A stretch of DNA of 64,000 nt from Ophioderma brevispina (GCA_023653785.1 JAMKCH010051458.1:62001-126000), one strand, 5' to 3'; numbered from the stretch's first letter, positions 1 to 11,237 are shown. Numbers and translations are program-made. The notes: generated from the letters alone by a model not told the origin.

Positions 1-807
1 ATAAAAATTCTACAGTTACACAGGCCCTTTCTTTTCCCAAGTTAAGCTAAAAGGCCAACAACACTACAAAGGCAATTTGTTCATGATTTATGCACTTTCA
101 TCACTATTCAGGATGGTCAAATTATGCGACAAGTGTATTTTAATTTCAACACAAGGTTTATGGTCGTAATAAATACACATTGGTGAAAATAAGAAACTGG
201 CATTGAAATAAAGGCATTAATAGTTTATTGTTTTAAATTATTTAATACGATGTAAAAAATAAATTTGAAGTAAACACAATTATGATGATAATTCTTCCCC
301 TTATATTTTGCAATTTGTATACTTATGTGTGTCTCACCCATTCATTTTAGCAGTATTTTCCTATGGCAATTATGTAGGTAGTAAACACGTCAAGTCACGA
401 ATTCTTCAATCTGAGGAATAAGAAGTATCCTGATAATTTTTTTGGTTTGTTGCGGATTTCTTTAATACAGCTAATAAATAATTTGACAGCTGAATGTTTC
501 TTTTTGGCTTGGATAGTAGACACTTTTAAGTAATTTTCCATGGAATCTTTGCGGATTGGTGATGAGATCTGTAAATTAAACACGAAATTCATTATATGCA
601 GTATAGCAAAATAAAATAATCTAAACAATTCATTTGTATACTTTTGATTCTACTGTTTTTTCAGATAAGATATGGGGTGCAAGGCACATTTAGCTTTAGA
701 CGTTAATAATGATAAAAGATGGTTTATAACATAGACATATTATTATGTTCCATGTTCGATTATATTGTCTATATGAGGTTTCTCAATCATCAAAAACTGC
801 GTAATTC

Positions 808-893
808 GTCTCCGTGGCGCAATGGATAGCGCGGTGGACGTCTAATACGCAATGATAGTATTCAAAAGTACGGGTTCGAGTCCGGGGAGAGTC
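808..893 (+). pseudogene. tRNA-Arg(UCU) pseudogene, copy 1
   Basis: The first 30 bases match the array consensus, with acceptor GTCTCCG and an intact A box (TGGCGCAATGG). The anticodon loop reads CGTCTAA, so the invariant U33 is lost. The T-loop motif GGTTCGAGTCC is present, but bases are missing from the T stem and the 3' acceptor strand (GGGAGAG instead of CGGAGAT). A TTTT terminator follows at 895. Degraded copy; single-base assembly errors could exaggerate the damage. Confidence 0.75.
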
Positions 894-2212
894 GTTTTGC
901 TAACTAGTTTTGCCAAAAATGCGGTGGTTCAAAACATTTTCACAAATTGAAAAAAAATAAGACTTAGTGTTCCCATGTACATGAGATTAGAAAAAACACA
1001 TATCCTGTATTTGTTTACGCCTTGATGTGCATTCTTTTTAAACATTACCTGCGGTTACCAAAATCTATTAGAAGTGTTTTTATTATTAGTTCTTATTATT
1101 AGACAGCGGTAGACCAAGTACCTTGTATTTGACCTTGCACAAGAGTCTACACACAATGTTTTATTGTTTCTATGCAGATATTGACCTGCTGATTCCAAGT
1201 CTTGGTGATGCGATTTTTGTAGCATTTTAGATAGGCGAAGGGTAATTTAACCGGGGTAAAAGGTTTCTGTTGCCCTATTGTCTAAAATGTGGCTATAGCT
1301 AGGACAATTACTTTAACACTATAGGCTTTAAATGGAGTCAATGTCAGAATGAGAGGGGAAACATTTTAGAAATGCCAGACTTATGTTCAAAATGGGCTTA
1401 AACCATCATGATGGAGGCTAGTAATGTCAAATACATTTTATGTACTTGTTTGACTTTGGCGTATAATTAGGGGGAATACTGATATGGGTACCAGATCTAT
1501 GGGGGATCAACATTCTAACCTCTCCTACACACCTTTGAAAAACTTTTACATCGACGTACAAGTTGTATAACCATGCATTACAAACAATTTAAAATCAATT
1601 GGAATTTGAAAACGTATCGGACAAGTGTATTTTAATTTCAACACAGGTTTATGGTCGAATTAAACACATTGGTGAAAGTAAGAAAAAACATTGAAAAATA
1701 AATTTGAAGTAAACAAATATGAGAAATCCTTCCCCTAGATGTTGTAATTTGTGATATACGTGGTGGCGTCCCACCCATTTTAATTAGCAGTATTTTCCTA
1801 TGTACTTATGTAGGTCGACACATATAAGTCACAAAGTCTCAATCTAAGAGAATAAGAAGATTCCTGACATTTTGGATTTGGATTTCCTTGTACATTTAAT
1901 AAATAATTTGACAGATTGAATTGTTTCTTTTTGGCTTGGACAATAGACACATTAGTATATTCCATGAAATCATTTGCGGCTACTCTAAATTAAACATGAA
2001 ATGCATGATGCAGTCAGTATAGAATAAAATAATCACATCATTGGTATTTTGAATCTACTGTCTTTTTAGATATATATAATGTGGGGTACAAGACACATTA
2101 GTTTAGACATTGATAATGATAAAAGATGGTTTATAAACATAGACATATTAATTATGTTCCATGTTAGATTAGATTGTATAGTGAGGTTCCCAAGCAGCAA
2201 AATATGTAAATC

Positions 2213-2300
2213 GTCTCCGTGGCGCAATTGATAGCGCGTTGGAATTCTATTACTCAATGAGGGTATTCAAAGGTTCCGGGATCAAGTCCCGGCGGAGATG
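2213..2300 (+). pseudogene. tRNA-Arg(UCU) pseudogene, copy 2
   Basis: The acceptor stem GTCTCCG/CGGAGAT is intact and a UCU anticodon is readable (loop ATTCTAT). The D loop is altered (AATTGATA for AATGGATA, losing one of the two conserved G). The T loop is altered too: the B box reads GGATCAAGTCC instead of GGTTCGAGTCC. The intron is shorter than in the later copies, about 15 nt. TTTT follows at 2,303. The B-box changes make transcription doubtful. Confidence 0.7.
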
Positions 2301-3125
2301 AGTTTTCGTGTTTTGAACACAGCGTGGGTTCAAAGCATTTTCAATATTGAAACAAAAAAAAATTAGAGTTGGGTCAGTTGGTCAATTCCGTGACAGTGGA
2401 GAGCAGAGCATCCTTTTTCAGGGGATTGTCTTCTATGAAGTTAATGAACAAAAAATAAGCGGGGTGACCCTCGTGAAATGTGGCGGAATCCAGGAGGGTG
2501 AAAAATTCATAATACACGGGTGAAAATGCTTGGGATTGCTTGTAAAAAGGTAACTAAGGTTTGTCTTGTTATATACAGATGTAAAAAAAGGTATAGTTTG
2601 CTAATACTTACACTACGAGCTACAATATCAATCACCAAGGACGCAGTCAGAGCGTCGTACATGCATTGACATAATGGACCATGTTCTGGGTATTATTAGT
2701 AACTTTATAACCAGATAAAATAGGCGTGTTCCGTCATGGGTAAATAATTTTGCGTGTAACATAAATTAGAAGTTATCCAGAAGGATATTGAGGCCAAAGA
2801 GAAAAAGATGACTCGGATCAAGGACCAGGTGGCGCCACCCCTGGGACATACTAATTTTTTTTTTCCTAAATAAATTCTTAAAAATTAGAAAAAAAATACA
2901 GCTTCTACTGTGTTCTCACGTCTAGTATGTGCATATTTTATTGAAAATGAATTAAATGGCATCTCCTTTTCCCCTGTATATCAGTGACCAACGGATGTAC
3001 ACCACGTTACATGACTCCAGCAAATAAACGCTATGAGATCTGCCCGGCGCTAGCCAGAAGCGCTCAAATCATGGGGACCCTTAAATAGTCCTTTTCCAAA
3101 AAAAGACCGGGCAAAATACATAATT
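2301..3125. other. AT-rich intergenic DNA, nothing recognised
   Basis: No open frame of note and no recognisable repeat boundary apart from poly-A runs near 2,360 and 2,860-2,900. It separates the second tRNA-like copy from the first TTAA MITE. Confidence 0.5.
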
Positions 3126-3129
3126 TTAA

Positions 3130-3483
3130 AGGCTGACTCAGAGATTTCAACATATACTATTTTTGTGTTATAATTAAAAATAGTCCAACTAGAACTAAAG
3201 ATACTCACCTAAAAAATGCTCAATTCACAATTAGAGATGAATCGGATTTTCGTTACATGAGTACACATTTATTCCAGTATAACAGTCATAGGATACCATG
3301 TATAACAAAATTCCGGCATCCGAATTTAAACAAAGTTGATGATTTCTATATGAGGACTTCGATTTGAAGCTTAGTTATTCACACAGTGATTATTATATGG
3401 ACAAACAAGCATTATGTATATGCAAAAAACACCAATTTGTGGGTGAAAATTGGGGCGCCCCCCTGGGAAATCTGAGTCAGCCT
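3130..3483. mobile_element. TTAA-flanked MITE, family 1, copy 1
   Basis: This 354 bp non-coding element has terminal inverted repeats. The left end reads AGGCTGACTCAGAGATTTC and the right end GAAATCTGAGTCAGCCT. TTAA lies on both sides (3,126-3,129 and 3,484-3,487). TTAA target duplications are typical of piggyBac and Kolobok-type transposons (established knowledge), so this is probably a non-autonomous derivative of one. The interior shares ordered motifs with copies at 22.9, 58.1 and 62.6 kb, including CATAGGATACC(G/A)TGTATAAC and a central CCGG..ATCCG motif. Confidence 0.85.
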
Positions 3484-4330
3484 TTAAAGATGTTAGCCTA
3501 TAGGAGCTAAAGCTTAACAATTCTTGAGTTCCGATCAAGTATAGTCAATATACCAAAACCCAAAATACTTTTTTCATGGATTCCTGATATTAATTACTTT
3601 TCTGATTTTTTGTGCAGGCGTATTGTACCATTGGTGCTTCTGGTTATATTAAATTACCATACTATATACTAACAAGGAGACGGCACTATTTGTTGCCATT
3701 TGATTGGTTACTTTCAGAATATTAAGTAGTAAATAAAAGCACTCAAAACAAAATGTGCAAAAGTACCATAACACATATACCGACATGTTCAATTCATCTC
3801 CAAAGGAATCAAAACTCCTCGAATAGAGATGAAAAAAAATCTCTCTTAATAGCGGTGAAATCTCACTCGTTTGCGAGTGAAATTTTTTGAATTCACTCCC
3901 ACACAGGTGGTGGCTATAAAAATATGCAAAATAATGAAAATTGTATTGAAATAAAGTAATACTTTTCAAGCTGTCAAATTATTAAATTAAATTGCCAAGT
4001 AAAGCAAATTCCGATAAAAAATTCTTCCACTGGGATGTGTAATTTAAATGACTTAGCAGTATCTCACCCATTTATTTTAGCTGCCATTTCCTATGCCATT
4101 TCTGTAGGTAATAAACATATCAAGTCAAAAATTCTTCAGACTGAGAAATAAGAAGTTTCCTGATAATGTTTTTATGGATTTCCTTTATACACCTTAATAA
4201 ATAATATGTCAGCTTGAATGTTCCCTTTTTAACTTGCGATACAGAAACTTAACCCTAACACCTTTGTTTCTACCTATTTCCAGAGAGGAAGGGAAGGGGT
4301 AAGGGGATAGAAGTAAGAGAAGATTGACAC

Positions 4331-4380
4331 ATCCCTTGGAGGATCGAACCGGGGCCTCTGGTGCCCTATTCCATGAGCAG
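4331..4380 (-). repeat. tRNA-like fragment, possible SINE head remnant
   Basis: Read on the minus strand this contains CCCCGGTTCGATCCTCC, a good pol III B box with a T-stem-like flank, preceded by ATAGGGCACCAGAGG. No complete cloverleaf can be drawn. Probably the promoter remnant of a tRNA-derived SINE; it could also be chance. Confidence 0.35.
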
Positions 4381-4439
4381 GGATGGCAAGTTACGAGGGA
4401 GTCGCTGGTCCAGGCAGCGATTTCGTGCCCACATTAGTG

Positions 4440-4741
4440 TTGGTACTCTCTAATGCCCAAAGAGTGCATTTCACTCTTTTAGAGAGGACTACAGGGCCCA
4501 CTCTGGAAGAGTGTGATGTCACAAGCTTTAAAAAAAAAAACATTTTGTTGATCAAATTTTCTCTTGATGATTTACAAACTATAAATTTTTATTATTTTTT
4601 TAATTATCAAGGAAAACAACTTTGAACAAAAACATACTCTCAAAGGGTTTGAAATTTCACTCTTTTCGCGAGTGGGCCCCTAGTAACTCTATTAAAAGAG
4701 GGAGATTACCTTTTGCATTAGAGAGTACGATGACGTCATCG
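4440..4741. repeat. Foldback repeat with CRE palindrome at one end
   Basis: The segment 4,440-4,520 is roughly the reverse complement of 4,640-4,741. Shared landmarks are TACTCTCTAATGC near one end, GGGCCCACTC in the middle and the ACTCTTTT motif. An AT-rich loop of about 110 bp separates the arms. The right end includes the perfect 14-mer CGATGACGTCATCG at 4,728-4,741, which contains the CREB/ATF site TGACGTCA. The same ACTCTTTT/AAAAGAGTGA theme recurs at 3.83-3.9, 6.42-6.49 and 12.2-12.34 kb. Likely a MITE or decayed foldback; regulatory activity is not shown. Confidence 0.55.
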
Positions 4742-5480
4742 CATATCCCCCATCTTCCACTTACCCCGGTGTTGTTTATTATAGCACTCCACATCTCCCG
4801 ACTGTCGCGCCTTCCCCGTCCCTAATGTCGCCCCCTATTTACTCTCTCTTTGTCCTTAGGGGGCTCCCAGGGTTCATACGTTATCACGGGGCCCCTCAGA
4901 ACTCTTGAGTGGCCCGTAGGGTCTCTTTATCCGTTGCCCAGCAACACTGTCGCGTTCTTATGATAACTCCTCTCTTTATCGCTTGTTTTCATTCTTGACT
5001 TTGTGGACTGGCGCTGTAGACCTCTCTTCTCTAGAGTGGATATCCCCCCCCAACCTCTTTGGTTCCGTCTCTACAACGAAAGAGATCGTCCATTATTCAT
5101 CACGGTCCGCTCATTTTGCCAAGTGGGACCCTGCTGTGAGTGGACCCGTTACTATAGGAGGGAGAGAAGAAGGAATATGTGCCCTTATGTTGGTGCATGA
5201 CTACTGAGTCGCAGATGGCTAGTTTGTGGCGGGGTGTGGTGGGTACGGGTAGTATTTGCCTGGGGGGTGGGGTGGGGAGTAGTTCGAGATGGGGTAGGTG
5301 TATTGTGGAAGTTACGTTGGGGGGAGGCGGGGGAAAGAAAGAGAGAAAACGGCGGGCGACGATGGGAGAGGAGGGGGGACAGGACGTGAGCAACTTCCTG
5401 CCTTTTTGGACTAGTGCATTTTCTAACCTAAGCAGTTCATTGAGTTTTATCGAGTTTTGGTCGTGTAAGTGCTTGTATAT
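4742..5480. other. GC-richer insert interrupting the array
   Basis: The composition changes abruptly to C-rich (4,750-5,100) and then G/A-rich (5,220-5,395, with runs of G4 to G6 and GAGAGAAAA). Overlapping frames up to 135 codons exist on both strands, but they are by-products of the biased composition: glycine/arginine-rich one way, proline-rich the other. I recognise no gene. Confidence 0.5.
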
Positions 5481-6274
5481 ACTTTTAATGGAGATCGTTG
5501 GGCTACTTCATATACTTATATTAAACATAAAACATGAAATTCATGGATGCAGTAGCAAACATGAAAAAAAAATGTATAATTCCTAGGTTGATTCTAGTCG
5601 ACCTTTGTTAGGTTTCTATATGATAGGGAGTGAAAGACACAGGTTTAACTTCAGACATTGATAATGGAATTAAGAGTCTAGAGAAAACAGACTTTGCCAA
5701 GCGGTTTTACACGTGCTCAGTGTAAAAGATGGTTACAGATTACGACCTATTTAATCGATCACCAAAACAAATTTTACAATGCCAAAATATACAGCGTTCC
5801 CCGGAATGCCTTGTGTCGTCTGCCATTGCGGTTTTTGATATGGGGTCAAAAGGGTCAAAAGACTCTGACAAGGTCATATGGGCTATACTGCATGACTACA
5901 ACTTCTTAAAGAATCAAAAGAACAACATCTCTATTTGTCAAATTACGTACCACTTCCAGACACAAAATGACAAAAGAAATACCATCTTTAAATTACGTTC
6001 AAGTCCACCCTTTCCCTTGTAAGACGGTGAAGTAGTGGTTCACCATGTTGTAAGTTTGAGATTGTCTTATGACGTTTCCCAAGCATCATCTTCTATACAA
6101 ATCGCATCACATCTTATGATCAAATTACGCTACACAAGCACAAAATGACAAAGTAAGACCTCCTTAAAATAAGGTTAAAAGTTACAACCTTTCCCGTGTA
6201 AAAAACTGCGGGTAGTATTGATGTAAGCGTAGATTGTTCATATGAACATTCCCACGAGTTGTGGGTTACAAATC

Positions 6275-6369
6275 GTCTCCGTGGCGCAATGGTAGCGCGT
6301 TTGACCGTCTACTACTCATCAGGGGCTGATGTCATTCAAAGGTTCCGGGGTCGAGTCCCGGCGGAGATG
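6275..6369 (+). tRNA. tRNA-Arg(UCU)-like gene with intron, copy 3 (doubtful)
   Basis: The acceptor stem GTCTCCG/CGGAGAT pairs fully apart from a terminal G-U. The T stem CCGGG/CCCGG is perfect and the anticodon UCU is readable, followed by an intron and the 3' anticodon strand TTCAA. Three defects stand out. The D loop is one base short (AATGGTA). The 5' anticodon arm reads TTTGACCG, one base longer than in the other copies. The T loop is GTCGAGT rather than TTCGAGT. TTTT follows at 6,375. It may be a pseudogene, or a gene with sequencing errors. Confidence 0.55.
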
Positions 6370-7859
6370 AAACATTTTGACTATTTTGGGAAAACAGACT
6401 GAACAAATATCAGAAATAATGAAAATCTCTCTTTAACGAGCAAAAATTTCACTCCTTTTGGAATGAATTTTACGAAGTCACTCCCACAGGTTTGCTCGGT
6501 ATAATTGGCAATTGGTGAAAATATAAAACTGCAGTGAAATAAAGGTTATTGGACTTATCAAGCTGTCAATTCTTTAATACGTATGCGACCAAACATCCCC
6601 CTTTAAATAAACCAAATATCTGATAGAAAATTCTTCCCAGAGGCATGTTGTAATTTAAATGACTCGAGAGGTGTATCAAACAATTTTAGGGACCATTTTC
6701 TATGGCACAAATTGTGTAGGCAATAAACATATCACGTCAAAGATTGTTCAGACTGAGGAAAAGAAAGTTTCCTGATATTTTTTCCCCGTTTGAACTCCCT
6801 TTATACAGCCTTAATAAATAATTTGAAAGCTAGATTTTTTGGGGCTTAGGTAGCATTTCATATATTTTCATGGAATTTACGACTTAAATAAACATTGAAA
6901 TTCATTGTATGCAGTAGAAAAATGAAAATTTAAACCAAGTTCATTTTTACTTTTTAATTAGAATCTTTTCAGATTATATTGATACGCGGTACAAGGCACA
7001 TTTGGCCTTAGGACATTGGACACATGGAAATTAAGAGAAAATATAATTGTCAATGTTTAAGAACATGGTTATAAACATAGGCATGTTTCCAATCAGAATA
7101 ATATTGGAAAATGACCAACATAAAAATGGTGCGGCGGTTATAAGTTTATATTCCTAAGTCAACAGTATCTATTTTGAAAATTAGAAAAAAGGTCGAAAAG
7201 TTTAATTTTTTCACACAAGAGGTGTATATAGTGCCTGTGCATTAGCGCCGACAGATATCAGATAGTAGACATAAAAGCTTTCTATCTAAGAATGAATCCA
7301 ATAAAGAAGGCAAACTGTCCCGACGTCAAATTTGTGCTGCTAAAATTCATAAAGGATTATTGCGACTCTGAATTGGTATAAAGAATTTAATACCAGAAAA
7401 ATATTGGAAAGAGTTCCATATGTAACCCCCTTAAACTTCTACATGAAACCAAATTCTTTTTATTATGGCCTACACTAACAAAACTCCCTAACCCCTAAGG
7501 CCAAAAATAAAAAAAACTTTGGTACATGTACAATTTCAAGGGGCTACATATGGAACTATTGCCGAATAATTATATGACGATCTCCTTTTAAAAAAAAAAA
7601 ACCAAATATTTTTTTCAAGGAGTTTTTTGTTCATTTTCAAAATAGAATAATTTCCAGGATATCCACGTTTACAAAATTAAAGTTGTCATAAGATGAAAAA
7701 ACTACTCAACCCGACACTAACCGAAACAAAACAAAAATACGTGTCCGGAGTTCATTTCCTGTCTCATGTAGGAATGTGTTGTTATATTAGTGCTACACTA
7801 GTAGTGCAGGAAGCATGGACACGGTTAAAAAAAGAGTGTCCCCCATGAGAGAGTGTCCT

Positions 7860-8265
7860 TGCTACCATAGCAAAATGTACCGAATAAACAGTGGGGGAGG
7901 GGGGTAAGATGCACAGTTTGGAATCTTGCCCACTTTTTCAATAGGGGCAAATTTAAGGTTCACAGGAATCAAAATTTTAAAATGCTCAATAATGTTGCAA
8001 ATGTTGCCATATTGCCTCGTCTAGTAATAAGGATTCAAAAATGTATAGTGTGCTACCATCTACACAAAGAAAACGCCTGTTCAAAAATGTAAACCAGTGT
8101 TTAAAAGTTTAAACAAGTTTAACAGGTGAACTAAAGAACACTGTTCAGTTCACCCCGTAAACAACTTGTTTTAACTTTAAAACAACTGTTTAAACTTTTT
8201 AAACAGCGTTTTCTCTGTGTATGACCATTGGCTTTAGAGTTATGGGGGTAAAAATGGAGAAAATG
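7860..8265 (+). repeat. Dispersed repeat G, copy 1 (interrupted)
   Basis: Repeat G is recognised by an ordered string of phrases: CACTTTTTCAATAGGGGC, AGGGGTCAAA-like text, ATGTTGaAATG, GCCATATTGc, CATAAGGATTCCAAAA, ACCATCTATGACCATTGG and TTTTAGAGTTATgGGGTAAAAATGG. In this copy a 157 bp MITE splits ACCATCTA from TGACCATTGG. Other copies lie at 10.1, 11.87, 24.85 (inverted pair), 40.41 and 48.06 kb, the last two more diverged. It has no coding capacity. Confidence 0.8.
8063..8219. mobile_element. Small TA-flanked MITE, copy 1
   Basis: The element is nearly a perfect palindrome. It starts CACAAAGAAAACGC and ends GCGTTTTCTCTGTG, and the arms are rich in GTTTAAAC. TA lies on both sides. The uninterrupted target ACCATCTATGACC is present in the repeat G copies at 12.04 and 25.04 kb, which proves insertion and gives a TA duplication. 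That size and target suit a Tc1/mariner-type non-autonomous element; the superfamily assignment is inference. Confidence 0.85.
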
Positions 8266-8504
8266 AGTAACTTGTGAGAGGAATTTATATATGAGAGAAA
8301 TATGTATCGTAATAAAATCCCCTGTCAATTTTAAGCAATCAAAAGAATAATATCTATATTTATCAAAGTTACCGTACCACTTCAAGCAACAAACGAAAGA
8401 TCTTCCTTAAAAAGTTATTCCCGTGTAACTGAGGGGTAAGTACTAAGTATTGATGTAAGATTAGATTGTCTATGACAATTGTCCAAGCACTGTCGACACA
8501 AAGG

Positions 8505-8599
8505 GTCTCCGTGGCGCAATGGATAGCGGGTTGGACTTCGCGGCTCTTAATGGGCTGATTGCGTATTCAAAGATTCCGGTTCGAGTACAGGCGGAGAAG
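8505..8599 (+). pseudogene. tRNA-Arg pseudogene, copy 4
   Basis: This is the diverged partner of the copy at 10,695. The A box is intact (TGGCGCAATGG). The D stem 3' strand is changed to GCGG and the anticodon region reads CTTCGCGG, so UCU is lost. The T arm is damaged (CCGG TTCGAGT ACAGG) and the acceptor ends CGGAGAA. TTTT follows at 8,602. It is unlikely to yield a functional arginine tRNA. Confidence 0.75.
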
Positions 8600-8948
8600 A
8601 ATTTTGTATAACTGTTATATTTGAAAGATACACATTCAAAAGAAAGATGAGGTGACATCAATGTTACAAACAAGTCTAGCACCGGTCTACTGATCATGGT
8701 AGAGATGCAAAGAATATGCCCATACAGAATAGCCTTTCACGCCTGATTGAGGCGCGAATTTTAAAGCAACATCCCTGGCAGGTGCTCACGCATACTGCCG
8801 GGGCACAGTGGCTTTGTTCGTTGCCCGGCGTTGTTACGTCACATGTCACCTCATCTAATAACATCGCGTGTTTTAATTAAGTTAAAAGTTACACCCTTTT
8901 TCAGTTAAGAGATTAGATTGTCTATATGACATTTCCCAAGCAGGGATT

Positions 8949-9044
8949 GTCTCCGTGGCGCAATGAATAGCGCGTTGGACTTCTACTACCGAACAACGGG
9001 CTGATGGTATTCAAAGGGTCCGGGTTCGAGTCCCGGCGGAGATG
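8949..9044 (+). tRNA. tRNA-Arg(UCU) gene with intron, copy 5
   Basis: The acceptor GTCTCCG/CGGAGAT (terminal G-U), the D stem GCGC/GCGC, the anticodon stem TTGGA/TTCAA (one G-U) and the T stem CCGGG/CCCGG all form. The loop reads CTTCTA (U33, anticodon UCU, A37). An intron of about 23 nt follows position 37, where eukaryotic tRNA-Arg(UCU) introns lie. The D loop is AATGAATA, losing one of the conserved GG, which may weaken D-loop/T-loop contact and the A box. TTTTT at 9,047 can terminate pol III. Possibly functional, and clearly the duplicate of the copy at 11,143. Confidence 0.7.
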
Positions 9045-10256
9045 AATTTTTGTCGCATGTTATTTTGAAAACTGAAACAAATGCGTGGTCGAAGTATTTA
9101 CCCATATTGGGGGAAAAAAACTCAATTTCGCCAAAATGGTCGATTGGCCTGTTTGGAAGACTCATGACGATATGATACGGGTACAAGGCACATTTGGCCT
9201 TAGACATTGACAATGGAAATTAAGAGAAAAATATAATTCGTCAAGGTTTACAGAACATGGTTTATAACATAGGCATGTTATCCAATCAAATTAATATTGG
9301 AAATGACACAATAAAAATGTTGGGCGGTAATAAGTACTTATATTTTCCTAAGTCAACATTAATATATTTTGAAAATTAGAAAAAGGTCGAAAAGTTTAAT
9401 TTTTTCACACAAGAGGTGTATATAGTGCTGTGCATTAGCGCCGACAGATATCAGATAGTAGACATTAAAATGGCTTTCTATACTAAGAATGAAATCAATA
9501 AAGACAGGCAAAATGTCCCGACGTCAAATTTGTGCTGCTAAAATTCATAACGGATTATTGCTACTCTGAATTGGTATAAAGAATTTAATACCAGAAAAGA
9601 ATAATTGGAAAGAGTTCCATATGTAACCCCCTTTAAACTTCTACAGGAAACAAATTATATTTATTTATGGCCTACACTAACAAAACTCCCTAACCCTAAG
9701 GCCAAAAATAAAAAATAATTTGTTACATGTACAACTTTCAAGGGGGTACATATGGAATTCTTGCCGAATAATTATATATGCCGATCTCCTTTGTGAAAAA
9801 AAAAACCAAATAAATTTGTCGACCTTCTAATTATCAAAATAGATTAATTTCCAGGATATCCACGTTTACAAAATTAAAGTTTTCATAAGATGAAAAAACT
9901 ACTCAACCAACCAACCAACCAAACAAAACAAAAATACTTGATCCGGAGTATTTTCCTGTCTCATGTAGGAATGTGTTGTTATATTAGTGCTACACTAGTA
10001 GTGCAGGAGCATGGACCCGGTGTAAAGAAACTGAGTGTCCCCCATGAGAGAGTGTCCTAGCTACCATAGCAACATGTACGGAATAAACCGTGGGGGGGGG
10101 GGTACATGCATGGAACTCTTGCCCACTTTTTCAATAGGGGCCAATTTAAGGTTACACAGGAGTCAAACTTTTAAAATGCTCAAATCATGTTGAAATGTAT
10201 GCCATATTGCTCGTCTAGTCATAAGGATTCCAAAAATGTATAGTGTGTACCATCTA

Positions 10257-10417
10257 CACAAAGAAAACGCTGTTCAAAAAGTTTAAACAGTTGTTTAAAA
10301 GTTTAAACAAGTTTTTTAACAGGTGAACTAAAGAACACTGTTCAGTTCACCCAGTAAACAACCTGTTTAAACTTTTTAAACAACTGTTTAAACTTTTTAA
10401 ACAGCGTTTTCTCTGTG
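10257..10417. mobile_element. Small TA-flanked MITE, copy 2
   Basis: Orthologous to the copy at 8,063 within the 2.2 kb duplication. It is 161 bp long, has CACAAAGAAAACGC and GCGTTTTCTCTGTG ends, is flanked by TA at 10,255-10,256 and 10,418-10,419, and sits inside repeat G. The GTTTAAAC-rich arms are better preserved than in copy 1 and would fold into one hairpin of roughly 70 bp per arm. Confidence 0.88.
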
Positions 10418-10694
10418 TATGACCATTGGCTTTAGAGTTATGGGGGTAAAAATGGCTAAAATGGTAACATTTGTTGAGAGAAATTATTGAGATAAATTCG
10501 TATCGTAATAAAACTCCTCCTGTCAATTTAAAGGAATCAAAAGAATAATATCTATATTTATCAAATTACGTACCACTACAAGCAACAAAACGAAATATCT
10601 TCCTTGAAAAGTTATTCCCGTGTAACTGAGGGGTAAGTATTGGTGTAAGATTAGATTGTCTATGACATTTCCCAAGCACTGTCATACACAAAGG

Positions 10695-10789
10695 GTCTCC
10701 GTGGCGCAATGGATAGCGCGTTGGACTTCTGCTGCTCTTAATGGGTTGATGGTATTCAAAGATTCCGGGTTCGAGTCCCGGCGGAGATG
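10695..10789 (+). tRNA. tRNA-Arg(UCU) gene with intron, copy 6 (best preserved)
   Basis: This copy fits the cloverleaf best. The acceptor GTCTCCG pairs with CGGAGAT (terminal G-U). The D arm is GCGC AATGGATA GCGC with both conserved G. The anticodon stem TTGGA pairs with TTCAA, with UCU in a CTTCTG loop. An intron of about 22 nt (starting CTGCTCTTAATGGG) follows position 37. The T arm is CCGGG TTCGAGT CCCGG and the discriminator is G. A box TGGCGCAATGG and B box GGTTCGAGTCC match pol III consensus, and TTTT follows at 10,792. The mature tRNA would read AGA codons after removal of the intron by tRNA splicing endonuclease. Animal tRNA-Arg(UCU) genes commonly carry an intron here (established knowledge). 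Function is inferred from structure only. Confidence 0.85.
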
Positions 10790-11142
10790 AATTTTGTATA
10801 ACTGTTATTTTGACAGTACACATTCAAAAGAAAAATGAGGTGACATCAATGTTTACAAACACAAGTTAGCACCTGGTCTACTGACATGTTAGAGATGCAA
10901 AGAATATGCCCATACAGTTACAGCATTCAATAGCCTTCACGCCTGATTGAGCGCGAATTTTAAAGCACAATCCCTGCAGGTGCTCACGCATACTGCCGGG
11001 CAGTGCTTTGTTCGTTGCCCGGCGTTGACGTCACATGTCACCTCATCTATAAACATCGCTGTTTTGTTAATTAAGTTAAAAGTTACACCCTTTTTCAGTT
11101 AAGAGATTAGATTGTCTATATGACATTTCCCAAGCAGGGATT

Positions 11143-11237
11143 GTCTCCGTGGCGCAATGGATAGCGCGTTGGACTTCTACTACCGACAACGGGCTGATGG
11201 TATTCAAAGGTTCCGGGTTCGAGTCCCGTCGGAGAAG
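11143..11237 (+). tRNA. tRNA-Arg(UCU) gene with intron, copy 7 (minor defects)
   Basis: The 5' half is canonical: GTCTCCG, GCGC AATGGATA GCGC, TTGGA CTTCTA. An intron of 22 nt (CTACCGACAACGGG...) follows, then ATTCAA, and the T loop TTCGAGT is intact. The last T-stem pair is broken (CCGGG/CCCGT) and the acceptor ends CGGAGAA, so position 1 opposes A. Boxes A and B are intact and TTTTT follows at 11,240. It could be transcribed, but 3' end processing may be impaired. Confidence 0.72.

Larger units (their letters stand above)
6985..9165 (+). repeat. 2.2 kb tandem duplication, unit 1
   Basis: Starting from the shared text GGTACAAGGCACATTTGGCC, this unit is collinear with 9,170-11,310 through two tRNA-Arg copies, a small MITE and a dispersed repeat. 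It ends at GTATTTACCCATATTGGG, found in both units. The copies differ by many scattered substitutions and 1-3 base indels but no rearrangement, so this is a single direct duplication. Confidence 0.9.

Noticed and set aside
5179..5586. 135-codon frame, glycine/arginine-rich
   Set aside because: Confined to a G/A-rich stretch, with an equally open proline-rich reverse frame; compositional artefact.
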